Part shown: piece by piece, positions 35,721 to 49,272 of the stretch
Numbering within the stretch: the first letter of the stretch is position 1
How the letters are laid out: each line of letters opens with the position of its first letter
Assembly: GCF_964340395.1 (NCBI RefSeq)
Contig: NC_135553.1
Span: 1,938,501 to 2,002,500, forward strand
From: Glandiceps talaboti
Lineage: Eukaryota > Hemichordata > Enteropneusta > Spengelidae
DNA length: 64,000 nt
Reading direction: 5' to 3'
Notes under the pieces: model-generated
What the model saw: the letters and a program-made list of their open reading frames with translations, nothing else
Database searches by the model: none
Told to the model about the DNA's origin: nothing
Made by a program: the position numbers and the translations under genes

Positions 35721-36289
35721 GTAACTTTCTCGCTCCAATCAACAAGTATGACGTTGGCCCTCGGTTGGCTAATTATTACGGAATATAAAGGTGCACTAGC
35801 TAATTTTGGCGATGACTGCACTGGTTCGTTTGGCCTGCGCCTGTGGGTTGGCAATGTTCCGAATGGTCGATACTATTCTTCAATAGGACAGCAACACCTC
35901 GCGCACGCATACGACAAAGAAATAAAAACTTCCCACGTCTCGTAAAGAAATCTTTAAAAAGACGTCACCCTATCGCATTATATCGTGATCGCATTAAAAT
36001 GTGTGCACCATATCTCCCAAACTTATTCCGAGTGAAAAATTAGCAGTCGTATCACGTGACTGACCCTTTTCGAGCTATTAATATTTAATAAGATCCGTGT
36101 GAATTAAACACCTTTGTGAAACCACGACAGGTTTCGAAACCAATGTAAATACAAAGGTCACATGAGGACAATGTAGCACGATGATAAATAAATACCTTAG
36201 GTCATGGACGATCATGGATCTCCCCCTTATACCTCTACGCTTAGATAAATTCTCCACAAGGGATAATATGTATGTACATTAATGTAAGT

Positions 36290-37195
36290 GGGACAATGTA
36301 TACATAGGAATGGCGATAGAGAATACAGTGTACATGTTGATAGAGCATAATGTACACATAGGAATGGTGATAGAGAATACTATGTCCATAGGTATGGTGA
36401 TAGAGCACTGTGTATACATAGGTATGACGATAGAGAATACTTCTGTGCATAGGTATGGCAATAGAGAATACTATGTACATAGGTATGGTGTTAGAGCACA
36501 ATGTATACATAGGCATGGTGATAGAGCATAATGTATACATAGGTATGGTGATAGAACATAATGTATACATAGGTATGGTGATAGAACATAATGTATACAT
36601 AGGTATGGTGATAGAACATAATGTATACATAGGTATGGTGATGGAGCATAATGTATACATAAGTATGATGATAGAGAATACTGTATACATAGGTATGGTG
36701 ATAGAGAATACTGTATACATAGGTATGGTGATAGAGAATACTGTATACATAGGTATGGTGATAGAGAATACTGTATACATAGGTATGGTGATAGAGAATA
36801 CTGTATACATAGGTATGGTGATAGAGAATACTGTATACATAGGTATGGTGATAGAGAACAATGTATACATAGGTATGGTGATAGAGAATACTATGTACAT
36901 AGGTATGATGATAGAGAATAATGTATACATAGGTATGATGATAGAGAATACTGTATACATAGGTATGGTGATAGAGAATACTGTATACATAGGTATGGTG
37001 ATAGAGAATACTGTATACATAGGTATGGTGATAGAGAACAATGTATACATAGGTATGGTGATAGAGAATACTATGTACATAGGTATGATGATAGAGAATA
37101 ATGTATACATAGGTATGATGATAGAGAATACTGTGTACATAGGTATGATGATAGAGAATACTGTATACATTTACATAGGAATGGTAATAGAGAAC
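36290..37195. repeat. 30-bp minisatellite
   Basis: About 30 copies of ATAGGTATGGTGATAGAGAA plus TACTGTATAC. The unit length is a multiple of three with no stop in several frames, so it produces 300-codon frames on both strands (IGMVIENTVY and MYTVFSITIP). These are repeat artefacts, not genes. Confidence 0.95.
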
Positions 37196-37348
37196 AATGT
37201 ATGTATGTATGTATGTATGTATGTATGTATGTATGTATGTACGTACGTACGTACGTACGTACGTACGTACGTACGTATGTATGTATGTATGTATGTATGT
37301 ATGTATGTATGTATGTATGTATGTATGTGTGTATGTATGTATGGATAC
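37196..37348. repeat. (GTAT)n/(GTAC)n microsatellite
   Basis: GTAT tetranucleotide run with a central self-complementary GTAC block (37238-37277), continuing directly from the 30-bp minisatellite. Confidence 0.94.
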
Positions 37349-37573
37349 CTTTTACAAGCCAACATTGTAACTGTTCTGGTGCAGCAGACTTATTTATTAT
37401 CATAAAAATACATTACATAACAGCTGGTCAGCATTAATGTAAAGAAATGAATTAACACATAATAAAATAATCTTTGTTTTCCCAGGATCTGAAACATTGT
37501 ATATAGGGATGTTAATTTAGAAAACACCGTTCTGTCAAATTTCTACATGATTCAGTGCAAACATTTCATATTT

Positions 37574-40500
37574 CTATGATGACTGAAGTCCATCTGTTCT
37601 TGTTATCAATGGCAGTTTAAGTGTCATGTAACATCTTCCAAGTCTTGAGGTGTCATCTTCATTGTCTCTTACTTCTTGACAATCCTTGTTTCCAGTAGCT
37701 AACACTAGATACAAAGACTTCATGGGTAATGCATCATAGACATGTTTTACTCTCTTATCAAGTCGATGTAGAGTATCCTATAATGTAATAATAAAGTCAA
37801 TATTAAAATTTTCAATCAGTGTTTGCAGGAGAGAAAAGACTTTGACCATTACAGCTTTCAAGTATATTACATAAAATCCCCCCCCTCCCCACCATCCAAC
37901 CTGTCATGTCTTGTTAATCCCCCCTCCCCACCATCCAACCTGTCATGTCTTGTTACTTGCCCCCTCTCCCACCATCCAACCTATGTCTTGTTTCTTGCCC
38001 CCTCCCCATCATCCAACCTGTCATGTCTTGTTACTTGCCCCTCTCCACCATCCAACCTGTCATATTTTGTTACTTCCCCCTCCCCACAATCAAACCTGTT
38101 ATGTCTTGTTACTTGCCCCCTCCCCCACCATCCAACCTATTATGTCTTCTTACTTGCCCCTTCCCCCACCATCCAACCTGTTATGTCTTGTTACTTGCCC
38201 CCTCCCCCACCATCCAACCTGTTATGTCTTGTTACTTGCCCCCTCCCCACCATCCAACCTATCATGTCTTGTAATTTGATACACACAGATGAGTTAGTAT
38301 GATTGGAAAAACACTATTTATGTTGAAATCTTTGGCCTGTATTCTGTCTCTATCTTTTGACAAATAGGAAGCAATAAACATGAACATACTGTAATGCAAT
38401 TGGTTGTAACTCTAGCTTTTCAAAACTATTTTGTTTACATATAATGATTTACTCTTCATACCGTACACCATGAAGTGTACTGAATCACCTATAGGTAAAT
38501 ATATGTCTGTTATTTTGTATACATCACACAGTATTATAATGCCACATTATTTACTTGGGATTCTAGCACCCCTAATGACTATGTCCTGAGAGAAGATGGT
38601 ACAGTGTTTTTTAAGGGTGGTATCTTCCCGAGTTTCCCTGTCACTTTACAAGGGTTCCCTACCAAAATTATAGTATAATGTATGAAAAATATGTAAATAT
38701 TACCAGATATACCCCATTTTGTTAACAGAGTTCCCAAACTTTAGCAAAAATGTCTAAAACGTCATGGTAACAGATTGTAAGATAAATACTTACAGATATT
38801 GTTTTCTTGTCTTGAGATATTCCTTGTAAAATTGTACTCAGTGAATGAAATTGAACCCATACAAATTTCCCAAGATGCAGTGCTCCAGGAAGTTTACGTA
38901 ATGTCTACATGAGGTAAGAAATAATAAACATCAGACATGGAGTGGTCAGTGATCAACAGTTTGCTAGTCTCTGCATACATTGCGTACAAGTACATACACA
39001 GGTAACTAGTAATTGCATCTAGCACTCTCATCGGCTGAGATGACCAACCACATCTAGCACTCTCATTGGCTGAGACGACCAACCACATCTAGCACTCTCA
39101 TTGGCTGAGATGACCAACCACACCAAAATACCGTAAAGGATTGTGGGAATGTATACACTTCCCCTGGTTATTCAATATTTCAGATTGCAAGATGTCGATT
39201 ACTAGTTACCTGTGGTCTCACACAAACTCATACTTCATGTGATGACGCAGGGATCAGTGAAAGATCAATAGATGCAATTATTAGACAATGTATGATTACT
39301 GAGACAGGTCCTGTATGAATGTAATTATGTTACCTATTATTGCCTGAAACCATCAACATCCTACATATAGCAGAAATTCTGTATATGAGGACAGCAAAGC
39401 TTTCCATTGCAATACATTTACAGCATGAGTTTGTAAAATAAAATGAAGTACACAAGTTACACATACTTTCTCTCACATTTGTGCCAGGTTTGTGTGTGCA
39501 TTTAGCAGCAATGGTTGTGTATGGAAACATATTCTGTCAGGGAAACGACTCTTTCAGATAGATACACTTGTTCTGTTTTAATTTATAAAGGCTATAACAA
39601 AAATAACTGGATTTTGTTGGCTTTTGGACTTTTAATACAGTGATGATGAATAGATTTTGAATAATTGTGAGAAAATCTACAACGATACTGTACAGATTAA
39701 TGATGACTAGGATTTGGAGAATCCCTTAACAGAATTCAAAGTTACAATAACTTAGTTTTAGGTTAGAATTATTTGATTTACCTCCTTGTCATTCAGACAT
39801 GGTATACTGTTGACAGGATCATTCTTGAACAGTCTGACATTACTCAGTGTGTCCAGCATACTTCCTTCAATACCTTCATTTTGAATTGTACTGAAAAAAC
39901 TAATCAAAGGTCAAAAATTGTCAATAACTTCACTATGAATAGTTGTGACAAAAAAATATCAAATCAAGTCAATGATAATGAAGCAAAACTGATTGTAATC
40001 GATACATTCAATAGCAACTATTGCTGGAACAACAATTGCTGTGTTTGTAATTGCTTTGGGCACAGGCATGGTTGCTAAGGAATTGTTAGCTACATCCTCA
40101 ATAAATCTTATTTTTAGCCTGAAATGTCTGTATTGTACAGTTGCTATGGGCATGGTTGCTAAGGAACTGTTAGCTACATCCTCAATAAATCTTATTTTTA
40201 GCCTGAAATGTCTGTATTGTACAGTTGCTATGGGCATGTTCATGGTTGCTAAGGAATTATTGTTAGCTATGACATCCATGGCTATTCTTATTTTATTAAC
40301 ATTTTAACATTTTGTAACTTTTTTTGCATATCACAGGTTATTCCACCAGTAAACACTAACACAGTGTGAAAGTGTATGCATGTACCACATTTTAAAATTA
40401 TAATGTCAGTCACCATTATCACACACTCACCTTTCAACTTTCTTTTTGGCTAATAACTCATGGTATGATTGCATTGCAGGTCCCTTTTCAATCTTCAATT

Positions 40501-43500
40501 GTGCCAACTTCATGGCAGCGATGGCATCTTCTACTGAATCATGGCCATCATTGCCAGTCTGGATAAATTCTCTGTACACAGTACACAATTTATAGTGAGT
40601 AGTTGAATTTGCCACACAACACACCAAGATTCCCCATTGTTATCGTGTGTTACTACTTATACAACTTAAGAGTCGTCTTGCTACTTTTTATACAAAGTTA
40701 AGTAGTCCACTAGCTACTATTTCTAGGAAGTTAGGAATCCACTGTTTTTCCCGAATATGTCTGATTTTAAAGTCCCAATATCACTAACCATGCACTTTTC
40801 ATGATAAAACTTTATACACAGCAGACAAAATGAAATCATCAAGAAATACTTGTCAGCCATGATACTTGTCACACACACAGTGGTAAATGAATAACTGAAA
40901 GGGTGACATTTTTTTTCAACAAGAAAAGACAGAAAGTATCAATAACTAGTTGAAAATTAAACAATAAAATAAGAAATACAAAATATGAAATACAAAATTT
41001 AATTCAAAATTGATGAAGCTACTCCATTCTGCATTCCTACAGATCACAAAAGTGTTTCCAAGGTTCTGTTAACTGAAAGCTTCCACGTGACACTGCAGAC
41101 TTCTCCTAGTTGACTTTGCCTCCATCATTTTGCAGTCAGTTCTACAAAGGTAAAGTGTAAACATGCTCACACGGAGCCCGCAGGTGCTATGTTTGCCGGG
41201 CCTGGGTGACTCTGGGATAGCCTGTGGACTGACTGGGAAAGCCTTGACAGTTCCACAGCAACGTGATATAGAGCGTGCAGCATAGCCCTGTCACGTAGTC
41301 CCAAACCCGGATGGATCTCTGTAGCATTTGTGTTTGTTTGTTTGTATTTGTCTGCATAACAGAAAATCGCTGGGAGGAATTCCCAGCACAAAAATTTAAA
41401 AAAAAAATGAAAAAAAAAATGTGTAAACATGGTATACATGACATGTAGTCATCTTGTGTGACTTACTTTAGATATGCAGCTGCCAGGTTTCGAAGTCCTA
41501 TTTTATGCTGATTGTGACCAAGGAAGAGAATACTTGTGTCTATGATATGTGGATGGTAAATCTGAAAGAAATAAAATACAAAATATAAATTTGTAATCAA
41601 AATAAGGGAGAACTTGTATCTACAATGCTTGCCAATTCCTTTCCAGGGACTAATTACAATATAACTAACTAATGTACACATCCATCTGATGGTAAAAATG
41701 ATAGTACAATGGGTGCTGGCAAGTCACTTTCTAGGACCTGTGTGATCAATACACAATTAATAGTAAAAATGACTTGCAAGGGACTGGCCGATTAATACAC
41801 ATTTGATAGTAAACATGACACTACCTTGCGTGCTAGTAGATCACATTCTAGGGACTGGCCGATTAATACACATTTGACAGTAAAAATGACACTACCTTGA
41901 GTGCTTGTAGATCACTTTCCAGGGACTGGCCGATTAATATAGCATCTGGTGGTAAAATCTCAAATAACTTTTCTTGTACATCTGACAGCCTTGTCTTGAT
42001 TGGTTGTAGCATTTCCTTGGTGATACCGCTATATCTGTAGAGCATAATAAACTTTAGCATTCTTCATAAAAAACGATATACATACTAGTATATCAACGGA
42101 CTGCAATGATGTTCTGACAGACATCAGGACCAGTGCATACCCTGAGCCAATTTGATGTGCCACTGGTGGGACACACCAAAGTTTTCACTGGGTTCAATTG
42201 ACCCACAACAGAATATTTGGCTCTACAGGACATCACTGATCAGGGCAATGATATGATATCTCATAGTACAGTGATATTTACAAGACACTTTACTATAGTA
42301 AAATTATAATAAAACACACTTGACACTGTATAGACTGAATTTGGTAATTATGCACATATACTGTAAACCTAAATATTTTGGCTACAAAATTTTGTGATTT
42401 TGCAGTCTTCAGCTAGGTCACAAAGACTATTGTATACAAATTTCTAAGCCTGGTGCACACACACATGTCTGTGTTTATGTATAAGATGGCATTTTAGTCA
42501 TTATTTTCACGTTTTTTGTTGTCAAGCGAAATAAGTGAAAATAAGTCTTGAGCAGAAGTTTCCAGGTTTACAGTATCTACTTTTGGGTTGTATTTACATG
42601 GTCCATTTTTTTGACAAATAAAAGTCCAAATCTTAGCTCTCCAGGCTAGATTGCCATGGTTTATATATTAACATAACTTATATACTCAGAACTTCTCACT
42701 AGGAGATTTCAAGGAAAAACACGACAAAGTTTGTACAGTGATCTGAATGTGCAAGTGAACAAGTTGTAATGTATTACGTGACCTCTGATATTTCACAGAT
42801 TTGGCAGTTGGGCATATACATGTATTTACTCAATAAGTTAGGTAGTCTGGTATGTTTAAACTTACTGAGTTAGGTGGTTAATAATAGGGTTTGGTGGTTT
42901 CACTAGTGTATCATACAGGACATCCAGATTTTCATCTACCACTGATATTCTTGTCAACTCATGGCCTTCTTTAGTTAAACACTGAAAATAAAATAATAAT
43001 ACTGATAAATATGGTACAATCTCAAAGTTACATCTAACTCACAATATAATTGGTATCATTTACAACAATGTACCTTGATTTCTGATTTTTTTTGCTATAC
43101 GTCCAACACTGCATATCAATTTGAGTAGTTAATTCTGTATACAAATTAGAATGATGCATGGCTGTCGTTAGTGTTGTCAACCACTGTAGCTGTAATTCGC
43201 TGACATTCACATACAAAAACATAACAGGTAGCCGACACATAAAATGAGTCTACTATTGTTATTAAATTTTAATAGTACATGTATATGGTAGAAGTGGACT
43301 GCATGGATTTCAGGGAGGGTTGGAAATTCCAGGGTTTCCCAGAACCATATGAACCATGATTATAGAAGTGGACTGCAAGGATTTCAGGCTAGCATGGACC
43401 TCTAAGTTGTACAGTATGTGTTTCTATGTAAATAGTTAATCCCCAGCAAAGCCAAGTCTGTAAGTCTTCTAGTTAATCCCCAGCAAAGCCAAGTCTGTAA

Positions 43501-44139
43501 GTCATCTAGTTAATTCCCAGCAAAACCAAGTCTGTAAGTCTTCTAGTTAATCCCCAGCAAAGCTAAGTCTGTAAGTCGTCTAGTTAATCCCCAGCAAAAC
43601 CAAGTCTGTAAGTCATCTAGTTAATCCCCAGCAAAACCAAGTCTGTAAGTCATCTACCTACTTACCATCTCACAATCAATTGAAAACATTGGACTAGTTT
43701 TGTGTACTATTTCACTATACTTAGTTGAAATATAGCCTTTATCATCTTCTGTAGGATAGCCGTGTGTTTGCATTTGTTCTTGTGTTAGTAGATATCCGCG
43801 TCTGTCTGGCTTGAATCCACCATCTTTATTTTCACTGTCCTCAGAACTACTCTCTCCCTCACTGGCATCTGTGGACACATACATGATGCAAGGTAAAAGA
43901 GAAATTAGATTTGCATGTGTGTATACAGGGATGGTGCAAGAGAAAAGAAACACATAGATGGTGCAAGGGAAGAGAAATTAGATTTGCATCTGTGAACGCA
44001 ACTGTCTATTTCTGTCTATCTACCTGTCTATATGCATGTGGATATGTTAACATATCTACATACTCACTGACATACATACATACATACATACATACATACA
44101 TACATACATACATACATACATACATACATACATACATAC

Positions 44140-44181
<42 letters not shown>

Positions 44182-44190
44182 TGACAGCCA

Positions 44191-44229
<39 letters not shown>

Positions 44230-44475
44230 TTTTATCATACTTATAGTGATCAAACTACTTAATCTCAGTTTTGCCGTTCTGTAAATCTGTTTATCCAACA
44301 TTCACCTGTGTTCTTTCCAGTGTCTCCATCATCTGGTACTTCTTTAATGTGCTTCAGCCGGTCTGTTAACAATAATACAAATATATCTGTTACATGTAAA
44401 TGAATGCAAATGACTTGAATTCTATTGCACATATATATAAAGCTCCTTTGTTCATATGTTGACATTTCTAATTTC

Positions 44476-44520
<45 letters not shown>

Positions 44521-47500
44521 AAAACACACACATACACACATGGACACACAAACAAACAGACACACAGACATACACACACATTTGCTGATTGGTTGATGAC
44601 CCCTTTACGCATCTCAAATTGAAAAATCCTATAGCTTAAAAGGAATTTTCACAAATACAGACAAATATTAACATTTAAAAGAAACTCTACACTACCTTTG
44701 TCTTTTGTTTTTTTAAATTTTGTCTTTGTCACTGGCACATTCAGGAGATCATATTCTAGGTTTTTCTTGACTGGCTTAATAGGCACTGACTGGTGTTCAC
44801 AAAGAAATAAAAATAAGTACAACATTACATTCTACAAAATAACATAACAGATAATTACACTACTACCAGAGTACTCACTTTCAATGAAATATTCAGGCTT
44901 GTATCCATAGCAACCATAAATATCATGCATTATGCATACTATCAACGTGGGCAGTTCTTTTGATGAGGGCAAGTCAGGCATAAGATTTTTTTGATGTGTA
45001 ATAATTACTTAGCTAGTAGAACAACAAGTATTCAAGTAACATGGCAAAACAATTGTACGATAATTTGATATTTAATATTTTCCCAACATTTTTCTTCATT
45101 CAGCCATTGACATAAACTACGAGTGACCTAAGGAGCCTTGTCAATATGAGTTGCTAGATGAGATGTGTCAAAACGCTTAGGCCACAAATAATTTCTGGCT
45201 GATTGGAGGAAAATATTGGAATAATATACTAAAACCTCCTGAAGCAAGAAAAATAATGGCAATGAGGATCATTTTGACTTCTATATCGAGCACCACAAAA
45301 CCAATGATGTAGACACGGGTTGTCGTGACATGGAATGATCTGGACGTATAATTCATATTTTCTGTTCAATGACAATAACTCAGTTTGTGCATGGTATAAT
45401 CCCTTATGTTCCATACAATTTACAATAAACTTGTGATTTGTAGTTTCTTACTACATGACAATTGGATTCTCAAAATATTGTACAGTACTACCCTCCCCCC
45501 TATATTGTACAGTACTACCCTCCCCCCTATATTGTACAGTACTACCCTCCCCCTATATTGTACAGTACTACCCTCCCCCTATTTTGTACAGTACTCCCCT
45601 CCCCCCTATATTGTACAGTACTCCCTTCCCTCTTATATTGTACAGTACTACCCCCCCCCCCCCCCATATTGTACAGTACTCCCCTCCCTCTTATCAATAT
45701 TATGGCACATATCGCAAAGTTGGAGAGTCGCTGCTATTAAAACTTACCATATCAAATAATCTTGAAATATTTTTACATATATGAGTGTCCTCTGAATGTT
45801 GTTGAGTAACTCCATCCAGGACAACTAAGACAACAGAAGTGATTTTTGTCCATCGTAGTAGCCGACACCACCTACACAAAAAAACCACACATATCTTTAT
45901 CTCTGAGTTGTAATAGTGACGATGCGGTACATGCTTAGTTAGTTGCAATTCTTGGTAGTCATGGTAACATACATGTAAAACTCCCACATATTTGTAAAGT
46001 GGCAGTTTCTATAACTAATACACCACTTCTAAAGTCAGTATAGAAAATGTCCATAAATAAAACACAAAAATATAGTATTGAGCAAGTATGTGCTGAACCA
46101 ACATGGATAAGAGACTTGGAAATACCACTATGTACTACATATTGTAACTGAAAAATTGAAGATAATGATTTAGTTTTCTGTACCATAATACCTTAGGTGA
46201 GGGCTCTTACTACCAGTTACTAGACATGATTTGATTTGATATATAAAAATAATTGATAAGAATATTTCAACTGAAATAACAGCAACTCCCAAAATTCCTT
46301 AAGTTATACAATGTGTTCCATTATATATTGTTAATATATCATACAAAATTTCTGCTTAGTTTCAAAAGTATAATCTACAACCCTTCCAATCAAATCTGTG
46401 TATAAAATACCTGCTGTCATGTATGGCTAGTTTTGACCCATTGTGTATTAGCATTACCTACACTGAAATATTCATTATTGTTGACACTCAGTGACTCTTC
46501 ACTTGAGGTGTTCACAATCATTTCTCTTTCAGTTTAGGATTATTATTGCAAAAATCTTCAAATTGTTTTACTTGATAGAAGTTTACCTTGGCATTACACT
46601 GGCTTTCATTCCCATTAAGGAATACAAAATAAGATTTTGGATATTTTTGACTTCCAAGGGTGGCACTACTGCACCTTCCTTTTCTACACTTCTCCCAAAG
46701 ATTTCCCTGAGAGTCAGGAATAGTTTTGGTAATTGCTGAAAAAGATAAACATCCAACACATCCTGTAAAATATGGCTTTGTTATCGACTAGGGTAGGTAT
46801 GTAATTGTGTATTTTCAACATATTTCATGTTGATGTGTCTTTCTAACTTTTGATTATTGAAGATAAAATAATGATTGGATAATGTACACACTTTTGTAAT
46901 GTTTATACCCTTTGTAATAAATAAAATGCATATGACACATTTTAAAAGGACTGGACTTAGAATAAAGAATTAGTTATACAGATGTCCTTGGCCAAAATAA
47001 TATGTAAAAAAAACAAAAACAAATAAACAAACAAATAAAAATGGGAGAAATCCCATCACCTCAGCAAGTTCGTTCACACTTTTAATCAAGTATGGATTTA
47101 ACTGCTATTCCTTTAGTTACTTTACTCTAGATTCATTCATACTTAGTGACAACATACACTTGTAGGGTCTATGGTTACAACTGTACATCAATCAACTGAC
47201 AAACAAGTATACATCAACCAAGTGACAAATTTTACCATAATCCTCTGAATCCTTTTCTTTTTCTCTTCCTTGAGTATTTGAACCTCTTCTTCTGTCAAGA
47301 TACGTGGGCTTCTTATCTGTTCTTCAGTTTCTGGACTTGCATCTTTATTACTTTCATGTTTTGCTTTTTTCTGTGGACTTGCACACGCATCTTCTTTGCT
47401 ATCTACATCCTGCAACAAAATGTCAGTCAGAGTATATAATATGGTGTTATGGGCATTGGTTGTGGCAACAGACTTCAGATGACATACAAAAGTCAACATA

Positions 47501-49211
47501 TTCAATACCAACCCTTTCACACAATCATGAATGAATCTTGATATTATATTTGCTAGACTGGTGTTAAAAAAGACCAAAAATAACCAGATTACCCAGTTAA
47601 ACATCATGGTGGTGCCATGGTACTCATATCTCTGTTTATGTATAAATCAACATCATGGTGTTGCCATGGTACTCACATCTCTGTTTATGTATAAATCAAC
47701 ATCATGGTGTTGCCATGGTACTCATGTCTCTGTTTATGTATAAATCAACATCATGGTGGTGCCATGGTACTCATATCTCTGTTTATGTATAAATCAAAGT
47801 GTTACTATTCAGTAATACAGTACTGTTATCATATATTTACAGTTTACACAACAAACTTACAGAATGTTTTCTTTTCTTCTTTTTCTTTGAAGATTTCCCA
47901 TTGATGAGAGCAGCTGCCTTTCTTTCTGCTTTCTGTAAAAGGAAAAACAAATGAATCATCAGGATCTGAAATAGATTAATACAACATATTATCTATAATC
48001 AAACTAATTCACCAGATTTCATTTAACGTACATTATAAATCTGTTAACCTCCCTAATTAATTATCCAAACAAAAACAAACTTCACTGAATAAATTTTCCC
48101 AATTCATGGATCGCGCTGTAATGGCCATTATGTTGTAATCTTTCCTGTAAGTCAGAAGACTGTATAATCTTTGCCATATCTACAAAGGACATGTCGGTGA
48201 TGGAAATTGTGTCATGAGTTAGGGGGCCCTAAAACAATGATAGCATAGAGAGCCTAAGATCTCAGCTGGTGGGTACACATAAACACAAAACAATCATAGG
48301 TGTAACTGATGGACATGAAAGTAATTTAGCATTATAATTGCTGGAAATGGGGTACTTTGGACGGATCTGTGGAACACAGTATCCTTTTTTTAAAAAGGTA
48401 TGAGCAATGTCATTCTGAATCTTGAGATTCCTAAATTGCAATGAAATAAACATTCTTGGGGCATTTTGAAGTCTCAGTGGTCATCACATCATAATATAAA
48501 TGGCAATAACTTAAGTCGACACACCCACACATACACACACCCTCACAGATGTGAAAGTTTTATATCTTAGCAGAAGAATTACTCTTCCATCTGTTTAGGT
48601 TAGCATGGAAGTATAACCCATGTTGTACTTCCATGCTGTAAGAGAGTGAAGTTATATACTAATCCCTATAATGTTTATTACACTTGAATGAGTGAAGAAT
48701 GAAAATTGTACAAACCTTCCTTTCTTTTTTGAGTTTTCTACGTAATTTCCGTTCTGATCTGATTTGTTCAGCAGTGTAATCCATACTTTGGCTTCCTTCT
48801 GATAACTCACCCTCCTGTCATCAAATAAATACAATCATGTACATATATTTATAAATCATTTAATCACTTTTAAACCCCAATGTCTGAATCCCATGGTCTT
48901 CAAATACTCTAGCTATCTTATCAGTGGAGCCAAAACAATTATAGGATCAGTTTGTCCAAATATATACTAATTTGGCGAAAATCTTTTGATTTTTAGATTA
49001 TTCGTGAATTATCCAAGCCTACACATGGTATGTATAAGTATAATCTGAAAGAGGTACCACCACCACCACCACCACCACCACCATCACCATCACCACCACC
49101 ACCATCATCATCATCACCACCACCGCCACCACCACCACCACCATCATCACCATCACCACCACCACCACCACCACCACCACCATCATTATCACCATCACCA
49201 CCACCACCACC

Positions 49212-49272
<61 letters not shown>

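Larger units (their letters stand above)
35721..37573. other. Intergenic region, RING ligase to REXO5 3' end
   Basis: The first 500 bp is probably promoter of the minus-strand RING gene; no gene is visible. From 36290 to 37350 it is tandem repeat. A TTTATT at 37393-37398 is an AATAAA on the minus strand and is the likely REXO5 polyadenylation signal. Confidence 0.6.

Noticed and set aside
35700-36043. Plus-strand short frames over the RING-ligase 5' region
   Set aside because: They are antisense to the presumed promoter and first exon, with no similarity or splice support.
36241-37405. Two overlapping 300-codon frames on opposite strands
   Set aside because: Both are perfect translations of a 30-bp tandem repeat, with no start context or homology.
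46685-46736. REXO5 exon starting at the stronger acceptor 46737 rather than 46684
   Set aside because: The frame that matches the family (NLILYSLMGMKASVMPRWCR) has a TAG upstream of 46684 and the phase only works from 46684, so the upstream AG was set aside.
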